A stretch of 32,224 nucleotides of DNA from an uncultured bacterium (lineage in GTDB: Bacteria; Bacteroidota; Ignavibacteria; Kapaibacteriales; UBA2268), in NCBI GenBank assembly GCA_937875295.1, contig CALLXS010000122.1, positions 1-32,224 on the forward strand. Direction: 5' to 3'. Of the stretch, positions 25,837 to 32,224 are shown piece after piece. Each line of letters begins with the position of its first letter. The first letter of the stretch is position 1. A program made the translations under genes and the position numbers. A model generated the notes under the pieces. It saw only the letters and a list, made by a program, of their open reading frames with translations. It was not told where the DNA came from and made no database searches.

Positions 25837-26685
25837 TTAAATCAAATCCGCAAAGTACTTCTCTGTACGTTTCAGGTACAGTATTCCACTCACAAAAATC
25901 ACTACCGTCAGCACTGCTGAAATTCCAAGGCCAAGAAAATCCACTGAAGTATGCCCGAGCAAGCATGCACGATGAGCACTTATTAAACCTGTCAAAGGGT
26001 TCAGATAAAGCAACCACTTTAGGTTCTCACCCATAATATTTGCAGGGTATATGACTGGTGATATAAACATCAGCAGCTGAATGAAGAAAGGAACAATGAA
26101 TTTCACATCCCTGTATTTCACACAGATGGACGAGAGCCAGTAACCAACTCCAGATACAAGCATGAATGTCAGGAGTATAATGAATGGCAACAGAAGTATT
26201 GAAATTCCAGGCGTAAATCGGTAGTAAACCATCATCACTGCAAGAATACTCATAGCAATTACATAATCAAGAAGGCCTGAAATACATGGTGCAGTAGGTA
26301 CGAATATTCGAGGCATGTAAACCTTTGAGAGAAGAGGGGCATTGTCAACAAGACTATTGCTTGATTGAGTAAGAGCATTCGAAAAATAAGTCCAGAGGAG
26401 AAGGCCGGAGTATGAAAATATTGGGTAAGGCACTCCATCTGAAGGCATATGTGCAAGCCTGCCAAATATAAGAGTGAATACTATCATTGTAAAAAAAGGC
26501 TGCAGTAATGCCCATGATGCTCCCATCACTGTTTGCTTATACCTGATCTTGACTTCTCTCAGAGCAAGAAAGAACAGAAGTTCTCTGTATTCCTTGAGTT
26601 CCTGCCAGTTCAGATCCAGAAGCCCATATTTCGGGCGAATCACCAGTTCGTAGTCAGTTGAATGTTCAGTCATAGAAGAACACAT
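25837..26685 (-). CDS. Polysaccharide ABC exporter permease (Wzm-like)
   Basis: The membrane half of the exporter, an ABC-2 type permease of 282 residues with about six membrane helices. Its N-terminal cytosolic part ends in LKEYRELLFFLALREVKIRYKQTVMGASWALLQPF (about 30-65), the classic RDIKVRYKQT-like gate helix of Wzm/TagG proteins. The final segment FISPVIYPANIMGENLKWLLYLNPLTGLISAHR (about 204-236) is also typical. It pairs with the Wzt-like ATPase to move lipid-linked polysaccharide across the membrane. Two starts are possible: ATG at 26685, with AGG rather close, or ATG at 26673 (MTEHSTDYE). I keep the longer. Confidence 0.92.
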   Translation of the reverse strand: MCSSMTEHSTDYELVIRPKYGLLDLNWQELKEYRELLFFLALREVKIRYKQTVMGASWALLQPFFTMIVFTLIFGRLAHMPSDGVPYPIFSYSGLLLWTYFSNALTQSSNSLVDNAPLLSKVYMPRIFVPTAPCISGLLDYVIAMSILAVMMVYYRFTPGISILLLPFIILLTFMLVSGVGYWLSSICVKYRDVKFIVPFFIQLLMFISPVIYPANIMGENLKWLLYLNPLTGLISAHRACLLGHTSVDFLGLGISAVLTVVIFVSGILYLKRTEKYFADLI

Positions 26686-26793
26686 TTACCTGTTTTTAGC
26701 TGTGGATTCACTCAGCTTTATTACACAGCTAATAAATATTTCAAGCCATTTATTTATCTTGAGCTTTTCGTTTTTTTATACTACTTAAGCTCT

Positions 26794-27732
26794 TCATTTA
26801 ATTTGACTTTGATACCACTCATAAGTTTGTTCAATCCCATCTTTCAATGAGATCTTAGCTTTCCACCCAAGTGAGCTCAGTTTTGTAATATCGAGCAGTT
26901 TCTGCGGAGTACCGTCAGGTTTTGAAAGGTCTCTTCTAATTTCACCTTTAAACCCGATAATTTCTTTAATCAATTCAGCTAGTTCACCTATCGTAATATC
27001 TTTCCCTACCCCGATATTGACAAATTCTCCAATTTCATCCGCATTAAAGTTTTCCATCAAAAATACACAAGCATCTGCCATATCATCAACATGCATAAAC
27101 TCCCTGAGAGGCTTTCCTGTACCCCACACAACAACCTCAGGTTCGTTATTCACCCTGGCTTCATGGAATTTCCTTATCAATGCAGGCATCACATGCGAAG
27201 TTTCAAGATCAAAATTATCATTCGGACCGTACAAATTGGTCGGCATTACCGAAATGAAGTTGGTCCCATACTGCTGGTTATAATGCTTGCAGAGCCTGAT
27301 TCCTGCGATCTTTGCGACTGCATAGGCTTCATTGGTTTCTTCTAGAGGACCGGTTAATAGATATTCTTCTTTTAAAGGTTGAGGAGCGAGTTTTGGATAT
27401 ATACAGGAAGAGCCGAGGAAAAGCAATTTTTTCACTCCATATTTGTAGACGGCGTGGATAATATTTGATTCGATCATCAGATTTTTGTAGATGAAGTCGG
27501 CAGGATGGGTGCTGTTAGCAAGAATTCCGCCTACCTTTGCTGCGGCTAAGAAGACATATTCTGGCTTTTCCTGTTTGAAGAATTCGTTTACCGCCTGCTG
27601 GTTTGTAAGGTCAAGTTCTTTGTGAGTGCGGAAAATAATATTGGTATAGCCTTTTGATTCAAGTTTTCTTTTAAGGGCTGAACCAACAAGTCCCCGGTGG
27701 CCGGCTACATAAATTTTAGAGTCTTTGTCCAT
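26794..27732 (-). CDS. fcl: GDP-L-fucose synthase
   Basis: The bifunctional 3,5-epimerase/4-reductase that turns GDP-4-keto-6-deoxymannose into GDP-L-fucose with NADPH. The 312-residue length is normal. Motifs in order: AGHRGLVGSALKRKLE (cofactor loop, about 10-25), AAAKVGGILANS, FLGSSCIYPKLAPQPLKEE with the catalytic Ser and Cys (about 105-123), YAVAKIAG (Tyr-x3-Lys), MPTNLYGPNDNFDLETSHVMPALIRK with the catalytic His, and the C-terminal SKPDGTPQKLLDITKLSSLGW. It follows gmd by about 60 bases on the same strand and takes gmd's product directly. Confidence 0.95.
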   Translation of the reverse strand: MDKDSKIYVAGHRGLVGSALKRKLESKGYTNIIFRTHKELDLTNQQAVNEFFKQEKPEYVFLAAAKVGGILANSTHPADFIYKNLMIESNIIHAVYKYGVKKLLFLGSSCIYPKLAPQPLKEEYLLTGPLEETNEAYAVAKIAGIRLCKHYNQQYGTNFISVMPTNLYGPNDNFDLETSHVMPALIRKFHEARVNNEPEVVVWGTGKPLREFMHVDDMADACVFLMENFNADEIGEFVNIGVGKDITIGELAELIKEIIGFKGEIRRDLSKPDGTPQKLLDITKLSSLGWKAKISLKDGIEQTYEWYQSQIK

Positions 27733-27793
27733 CTGATCGCCTTTAGTTTGAAAAGAGAATCTTCTGAAGATTTTACTATTATAGTTTAGCTTA

Positions 27794-28918
27794 TTATAAG
27801 CTTTTCAAATTTAATTTGGAGTTCTCAGTCAGTTTTTCTTCAGGTTTCTGACAGGCTGCTAATTTTTCATCGGGGTAGTTTTTCAGAATTTCTTCCTCGT
27901 CGGACTTTATCATTATTTTTACCAAATCTTCCATTTTGACTTTTGGTTTCCAGCCAAGTTTCTTTCTGGCTTTTGAGGAATCGCCGATAAGAAGTTCTAC
28001 TTCAGTTGGCCTGTAGTATCCAGGGTCGACTTCAACTATAATATTACCTGTACGAGAATCAATTCCTACTTCTTCTGCCCCTTCTCCCTGCCAGATTATA
28101 TCGATCCCGAGTTCTTTGAATGCCAGTTCGATAAATTCGCGGACTGAGTGAGTTTCGCCGGTTGCTATAACGTAATCATCGGGTTTTTCTTGCTGGAGCA
28201 TGAGCCACATGGCCTCTACGTAATCTTTTGCAAAGCCCCAGTCTCTTTTTGCATCAAGATTTCCAAGGTAGAGCCTGTCCTGCATGCCGTATTTTATCTT
28301 TGCAGCGGCCATTGTGATTTTTCTGGTGACAAAAGTTTCACCGCGGATAGGGGATTCGTGGTTAAAGAGGATGCCGTTGCATGCAAAAATGCCGTAGGCT
28401 TCCCGGTAGTTGATTGTGATCCAGTAAGCATACAACTTGGCTGCTGCATACGGGCTTCTCGGATAAAAGGGAGTAGTCTCTTTCTGAGGAATTTCCTGAA
28501 CTTTTCCGTAAAGTTCGCTGGTTGAAGCCTGGTAAAATTTAGTTTTTTTTTCAAGGCCGAGGATCCGGATTGCTTCAAGCAACCTTAAAGTCCCTAATGC
28601 ATCCGAATTTGCCGTATACTCCGGGGTCTCAAAAGAAACCTGGACATGACTCTGAGCTGCCAGGTTATAGATTTCATCAGGCTGGACTTCCTGAATAATG
28701 CGGATAAGGTTTGTTGAATCTGTCAGGTCTCCATAGTGCATGAAGAAGTTTACGTTCCTCTCATGGGGATCTTTGTAGAGGTGATCAACTCTAGCTGTAT
28801 TAAAAGAAGAGGACCTTCTTTTTATGCCGTGGACAATATATCCCTTATTCAGAAGAAATTCTGCAAGATAAGCCCCATCTTGGCCTGTGATTCCGGTAAT
28901 TAAAGCAGTTTTATTCAT
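27794..28918 (-). CDS. gmd: GDP-mannose 4,6-dehydratase
   Basis: Makes GDP-4-keto-6-deoxy-D-mannose from GDP-mannose, the first step toward GDP-L-fucose and related deoxysugars. An upstream ATG (28930) overlaps the Shine-Dalgarno itself, so the start is the ATG at 28918 (MNKTALITGITGQDGAYLAEFL), giving 374 residues. Motifs: GQDGAYL cofactor loop, HGIKRRSSSFNTARVDHLY, NLAAQSHVQVSFETPEYT, ASTSELYGKVQEIPQ with catalytic Thr and Glu, YAAAKLYAYW, FNHESPIRGETFVTRKI and YYRPTEVELLIGDSSKARKKLGW. A charged tail of about 30 residues after ILKNY is longer than usual. It forms the GDP-fucose unit with fcl; manC at the right edge would feed it GDP-mannose. Confidence 0.96.
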   Translation of the reverse strand: MNKTALITGITGQDGAYLAEFLLNKGYIVHGIKRRSSSFNTARVDHLYKDPHERNVNFFMHYGDLTDSTNLIRIIQEVQPDEIYNLAAQSHVQVSFETPEYTANSDALGTLRLLEAIRILGLEKKTKFYQASTSELYGKVQEIPQKETTPFYPRSPYAAAKLYAYWITINYREAYGIFACNGILFNHESPIRGETFVTRKITMAAAKIKYGMQDRLYLGNLDAKRDWGFAKDYVEAMWLMLQQEKPDDYVIATGETHSVREFIELAFKELGIDIIWQGEGAEEVGIDSRTGNIIVEVDPGYYRPTEVELLIGDSSKARKKLGWKPKVKMEDLVKIMIKSDEEEILKNYPDEKLAACQKPEEKLTENSKLNLKSL

Positions 28919-28923
28919 GCAAA

Positions 28924-28928
28924 ACCTC
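28924..28928 (-). promoter_or_regulatory. Shine-Dalgarno that fixes the gmd start
   Basis: GAGGT on the minus strand lies five bases before the ATG at 28916-28918. It overlaps the alternative upstream ATG, which rules that one out as the preferred start. Confidence 0.75.
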
Positions 28929-29002
28929 ATATTGCATCAAATAACTAATTCCATTAGTTGTCTGCATTTTGAAATACTCAATTGTTTACCTCAGTCCTTC
29001 TC

Positions 29003-29095
29003 TTAATTAGCTTTCGGTTCCCATACAATCAGTTCCTTAGCCTTGCTGACATCTAGCCTTCTTACTTTTGAACATCTACCGGGAGATACAACCTA
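29003..29095 (-). pseudogene. C-terminal remnant of an NDP-sugar epimerase/dehydratase
   Basis: Between an in-frame TAG (29093-29095) and a TAA (29003-29005) the minus strand encodes about 29 residues including SPGRCSKVRRLDVSKAKEL and then WEPKAN. This is the typical C-terminal stretch of extended-SDR nucleotide-sugar epimerases (RRLD-S-KAKE-LGWEPK). No start or cofactor loop is present, so only a scrap remains. The encoded segment differs from that of Fcl nearby (KLLDITKLSSLGWKAK) and of Gmd, so it is not a local copy of either. It suggests the spacer is a graveyard of former locus genes. Confidence 0.65.
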
Positions 29096-29172
29096 TAAAA
29101 TAACTCATATAGTATAAATAATTTTATTAAGATAAATCATTCGGAAGAACGTTAAATAGGGAAAACTTCTAG

Positions 29173-29484
29173 CATCACTTTCTCCTACACGCATCATCAA
29201 ACCTGACATATCCCCTTCGTCCACAAGCTCTCCTTAAAAGAACCTCAATAATCTTAAGCAGTACTTTCCCAAGATTTCAATTACGAAAAGCTTCTGAGCT
29301 TCATTCGTTACAACAAAAATTTCGGATATATCAGAAATCTCAAGGCACCAGAGGGCGGTTTTCTGAAAAGATAGATATTTCCAAATTTTAAAAATTGTTT
29401 GGGATATTTTTCCTAGCACATATTTCCCGGTTAAGGGGCCGGAGTCTTGTTCCCAAGCTACCTGCAAGAATTCTCGTATTAAGT
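29173..29484 (-). pseudogene. Decayed manC copy with most of the gene deleted
   Basis: Reading leftward, the minus strand encodes ILAGSLGTRLRPLNRE (about 29480-29430), the nucleotide-binding start of a GDP-mannose pyrophosphorylase. After a frameshift come LSFQKTALWCLEISDISEIF and VVTNEAQKLFVI. At about 29280 this jumps to a match with the end of manC: KIIEVLL and then, in shifting frames, VRFDDA. At the DNA level 29175-29270 aligns with 31393-31490, the 3' end of the intact gene (for example CATCAAACCTGAC and CGTCAAACCTGAC). About 350 central codons are missing. The 77-residue ORF at 29467-29234 is part of this remnant and not a gene. Confidence 0.8.
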
Positions 29485-29688
29485 TCAGTGAAAATTGTAT
29501 AAATATAAGTCATCGCAGTCTAATTAGTATATAGAACATATCGAAACAACCTATTTTTAAAAAGTTTTTTAAGAATAAATAGATCGAGCCGATCATTGCA
29601 CCTGAAGATATGATTATTCCAAGCAATATATTAAGAAAACTAGAAGTATATCAAGAAAACCATTAAATAAGCTTTCTCCGGAAAAATC

Positions 29689-31152
29689 ATGACTAGCTGG
29701 AATACTTTACTTTCTCCAATTATGCGAATCGAACCTTTGCGCCGCCAGAGCCTTGTAACCCTTTTCACAACACTAGCTCTCACAACAGTCGGTTTTTTAA
29801 GTACAATGTATTTTGCCCACGCTGTTGGAGAATCAGTATTAGGAGCATATTTCCTATTTTTGGCTTACTTTAATACTTTAAACCTGATCTTTGATGGTGG
29901 TCTGGGAGGAGCAGCAGTTAAAAGAATTAGCGAAGGAAGAGAAATAGATGAACATTTCACAGCAGCTTTTGTGATGAGAATTCTTCTTGTAGGAATTTCT
30001 ATAATTATAATTATTTTTGCCAGATCTATCCTTGTGAACATCGACCGGTATGGAGTATCTTCATGGCTTTTCATAGCTTTAATTATAGGCATATTCTGGA
30101 GTAGTGTGTCAAATGGGAACTACGGCTCAGGAAAAGTGGGATTAAATCAGACCTGTGGATTTATAAACAGTGCATCCTGTGTAGTTTTTCAGGTGATTGC
30201 CGTATACCTTGGCTACGGTGTAAATGGCCTTGCTGGGGGATTTATTTTTGGGATGATCGCAGCTACTATAATAGGATTTCGTTTTTTGGACCTCAGACTT
30301 AAAAGATTTAACGCCGGACATTTAAAAAGCATATTTTCATATTCTTTTTGGATTTTTTTAGCTTCAAGTGGAAGTCTCGTATTCAGCTATGCAGACACAA
30401 TAATAATAGGGTATTTCCTTAAAACCGCAGATGTAGGGATATATAGAGTCTTATTCCAGTTTACAACGGCAGCAACCTTTACAACAACAGCTATGAGCAC
30501 AGTCCTTTTCCCAAAAGTCAGCAGCTGGAATGCAAATGGGGAACTGGAAATGGCAGAAAACGCATTTTCAAAAGGTGTTACATACTCTTTGCTGCTTGCA
30601 GTGCCCGTTTTTGTGGGAGGAGTTTTACTTGGGGACAAAATGCTCTATTTCTTCTATGGAGAGAGTTTTGCACAGGGTGCTAAGACATTTTACGTACTGC
30701 TAGTAGTCCAGCTTGTGAATGTATTTATGTTTCTGCAAACAATGTATTTAAACGCTCTAAATCGGCCAAAGGAATCGTTTAAAGTTACAGCAGTCGCCGC
30801 TTCAGCGAATATTCTCCTAGACTTGATACTGATTCCAGTTCTTGGAATTATCGGTGCAGCTATTGCAACTCTCATTACCATGACCATGAATTCTTTTCTT
30901 GCGTACCTCGCACTGAGACGTATAATCAGCTTAAAGCTTGAATTCCAGGGAATAAGAAATATCCTTATAGCGTCTATAATAATGGGGCTGGGAGTTAGAT
31001 GCTACCGCGTTTTAATACCCTTATCAAATATCTGGCTTACACTAATCCCAATAATGTTTGGTGCTATTTTGTACATTTTCCTGCTCTTAAAACTTGACAC
31101 CAATATTCGTGATGAGTTGATACAAATAGGAAAACAGATAGGATTTCAGTAA
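29689..31152 (+). CDS. Wzx-type polysaccharide flippase
   Basis: A 487-residue polytopic membrane protein of the polysaccharide-transport branch of the MOP/MVF superfamily, which flips lipid-linked oligosaccharide units across the membrane. The N-terminal part (LRRQSLVTLFTTLALTTVGFLSTMYFAHAVGESVLGAYFL, about 18-57) has the usual first helix and G-x-Y-F loop. FDGGLGGAAVKRISEGRE follows at about 69-86, and the middle helix pair starts at IFSYSFWIFLASSGSLVFSYADTIIIGYFL (about 210-239). About 12-14 helices are seen. It is the only plus-strand gene of the right-hand locus, diverging from gmd and converging on manC. Its presence next to a Wzm/Wzt exporter means two export modes in one locus. Confidence 0.88.
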   Translation: MTSWNTLLSPIMRIEPLRRQSLVTLFTTLALTTVGFLSTMYFAHAVGESVLGAYFLFLAYFNTLNLIFDGGLGGAAVKRISEGREIDEHFTAAFVMRILLVGISIIIIIFARSILVNIDRYGVSSWLFIALIIGIFWSSVSNGNYGSGKVGLNQTCGFINSASCVVFQVIAVYLGYGVNGLAGGFIFGMIAATIIGFRFLDLRLKRFNAGHLKSIFSYSFWIFLASSGSLVFSYADTIIIGYFLKTADVGIYRVLFQFTTAATFTTTAMSTVLFPKVSSWNANGELEMAENAFSKGVTYSLLLAVPVFVGGVLLGDKMLYFFYGESFAQGAKTFYVLLVVQLVNVFMFLQTMYLNALNRPKESFKVTAVAASANILLDLILIPVLGIIGAAIATLITMTMNSFLAYLALRRIISLKLEFQGIRNILIASIIMGLGVRCYRVLIPLSNIWLTLIPIMFGAILYIFLLLKLDTNIRDELIQIGKQIGFQ

Positions 31153-31392
31153 TATAAAAATAAAAAATCTAAAGAGTGAATCAGTTATTCTTTGATAAGA
31201 ATCTCAGAAAGAAAAATATTACATAATTATTAGCCTTGTTAAAAGTTTATTGAAAGGATGGAACATGTAATTTCGATTTGAATGACGGAACACATGATCC
31301 TGATTTGTATAATTCACTTCCTTTCAACCCATCCGTCTTAAGACTTAGTTTATGCCTTCTGACACTTATTTTAGCGCCCTAACTTTGCCCAC
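31153..31392. other. Convergent spacer without a clear terminator
   Basis: The 240 bases between flippase and manC ends show no strong hairpin. A frame without a start (about 31254-31379, plus strand) is open but resembles nothing I recognise. Confidence 0.4.
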
Positions 31393-32224
31393 TCATTTTC
31401 TCCCGTAGACATCGTCAAACCTGACAATATCTTCTTCATCTACAAGCTCCCCTAGCTGCACTTCAATAATCTCAAGCGGCACCATTCCAGGATTAGAGAG
31501 CCTGTGCTTTTGTCCTGCCCTAATAAATGTGCTTTCCCCAGGTCTCAGGAAAAACTGTTGGCCATCCACTTCCACACACGCCATGCCTTTTACAACAACC
31601 CAGTGTTCACTCCTGTGGTAGTGAAGCTGCAGGCTTAATTTGTGGTCCGGGTGTACAGTAATATTCTTTATCTTGTGCCCTGGAGAAGCGTCAAGGAGTG
31701 TATATGAACCCCAGGGCCGGTAGACAGTTTGTCCAATAAACGCCCTTTCGTCCTTCCTTTCCTTCAAGTCGGAGACTATTTCTTTTACTTTCTGGCTGCT
31801 GGACTTGGGGCATATTAATAGAGCATCACTTGTATCAACAACAACCATATCCTGAACATCAATCAGGGAGACAATTTTTCCGCATTTTGAGTACACCAGG
31901 TTTCCGTCGGAGTTGAGCAGAAGGGGATCACATTCATGAATGACGTTTCCTGCGGGATCCTTTTCCAGCTCATCATAGATTGCTGCAAAGTTTCCAAGAT
32001 CACTCCATTTTTGATCCAGTTTTACAACTGCGACCCTTTCAGATTTTTCCATTATTCCATAGTCAATGGAAATCTTGTCCACGCACGCATAAATCTCATT
32101 AATGTCCTTTCCATTTTCAAAACATGCAAAAACTGAAGGTGCATATTTTTTAACTTCATCAAAGAAAAACCCTGTTTCAAAAAGGAACATTCCACTGTTC
32201 CAGAGGCAGCCTTCCTGAATGTAT
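31393..32224 (-). CDS. manC: Mannose-1-phosphate guanylyltransferase / mannose-6-phosphate isomerase, 5' part outside window
   Basis: The C-terminal ~277 residues of a bifunctional ManC. It converts mannose-6-phosphate precursors and GTP into GDP-mannose, the substrate of gmd. The frame runs off the right edge: upstream of the first ATG (32190) it continues as YIQEGCLWNSG, the conserved segment before MFLFE, so the gene is longer than this window. The guanylyltransferase part ends near VVVDTSDALLICP. The type II phosphomannose isomerase cupin follows: VYRPWGSYTLLD, then the metal-site region LSLQLHYHRSEHWVVVKG, RPGESTFIRAGQKHRLSNPG, and EDIVRFDDVYGR at the end. It is convergent with the flippase. 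A decayed copy lies at 29173-29484. Confidence 0.95.
   Translation of the reverse strand, partial: YIQEGCLWNSGMFLFETGFFFDEVKKYAPSVFACFENGKDINEIYACVDKISIDYGIMEKSERVAVVKLDQKWSDLGNFAAIYDELEKDPAGNVIHECDPLLLNSDGNLVYSKCGKIVSLIDVQDMVVVDTSDALLICPKSSSQKVKEIVSDLKERKDERAFIGQTVYRPWGSYTLLDASPGHKIKNITVHPDHKLSLQLHYHRSEHWVVVKGMACVEVDGQQFFLRPGESTFIRAGQKHRLSNPGMVPLEIIEVQLGELVDEEDIVRFDDVYGRK

Larger units (their letters stand above)
28929..29688. other. Spacer of 760 bases with two gene relics
   Basis: Besides the epimerase and manC relics it should hold the divergent promoters of gmd and the flippase. Just before the flippase an imperfect 20-base tandem repeat (29627-29646 and 29647-29666, first 14 positions identical but for one) surrounds an ATATA-rich element that could act as a promoter. 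Confidence 0.5.

Noticed and set aside
25763..26036. ORFs on both strands at the wzm-wzt border
   Set aside because: They are other-frame readings of the two well-supported exporter genes, which abut here.
29234..29467. A 77-residue ORF as a new small gene
   Set aside because: Its sequence is an internal piece of ManC plus a frameshifted ManC end; the real manC start motif is in another frame just upstream. It is a relic.
31254..31379. A possible short coding frame between flippase and manC
   Set aside because: It lacks a start codon, follows a stop closely and resembles no family I know; probably open by chance.
1..32224. CRISPR arrays and tRNA or rRNA genes
   Set aside because: I found no regularly spaced 25-40 base repeats with unique spacers beyond the degenerate array at 611-730, which has no adjacent cas genes, and no cloverleaf or rRNA signatures in the spacers.

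Overview
The window reads as two kinds of DNA joined together, with a broken gene at each edge of the first block. From about 730 to 17,740 it is very AT-rich (hand count 10 G/C of 60 at 15301-15360), tightly packed and mostly without strong Shine-Dalgarno sites. It carries genes of a Gram-negative, peptidoglycan-making bacterium: MurF, MraY, a FabL-like enoyl reductase, MazG, DedA, an RND-type adaptor lipoprotein, a TonB-receptor-like outer-membrane protein and several glycosyltransferases. Style and content suggest the Bacteroidota/Chlorobiota/Ignavibacteria/Kapabacteria side of the tree; this is inference from recognised families, not from a search.

This block starts inside a metallophosphoesterase gene whose true start is missing and ends inside a comM/yifB gene that stops right after its Walker A motif. 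Just past the second break lie short direct repeats and a 515-residue ORF. Its first ~365 residues are a GT4 glycosyltransferase and its last ~150 are the catalytic end of a tyrosine recombinase. A zinc-ribbon methyltransferase gene lies upstream of it in the same operon.

From about 20,965 to the right edge the DNA is richer in GC (27 of 60 at 28381-28440), has long spacers (450-750 bases) and some clear Shine-Dalgarno sites. It is a surface-polysaccharide locus: two related HlpA-like glycosyltransferases, UDP-glucuronate decarboxylase (UDP-xylose), a Wzm/Wzt-type ABC exporter, Fcl, Gmd, a Wzx-type flippase and the 3' part of manC. ManC, Gmd and Fcl together make GDP-L-fucose from mannose-1-phosphate. 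The spacing and protein style resemble Methanosarcina-type archaeal loci, but a bacterial source is not excluded.

The spacer between gmd and the flippase holds two decayed genes: a manC copy reduced to its two ends by a large internal deletion, and the C-terminal scrap of an NDP-sugar epimerase. The leftmost ~700 bases hold the end of one ORF and a degenerate 40-base repeat. The key open question is whether the joins near 730 and 17,742 are real (island insertion, gene transfer) or an assembly chimera; read mapping across them would settle it.
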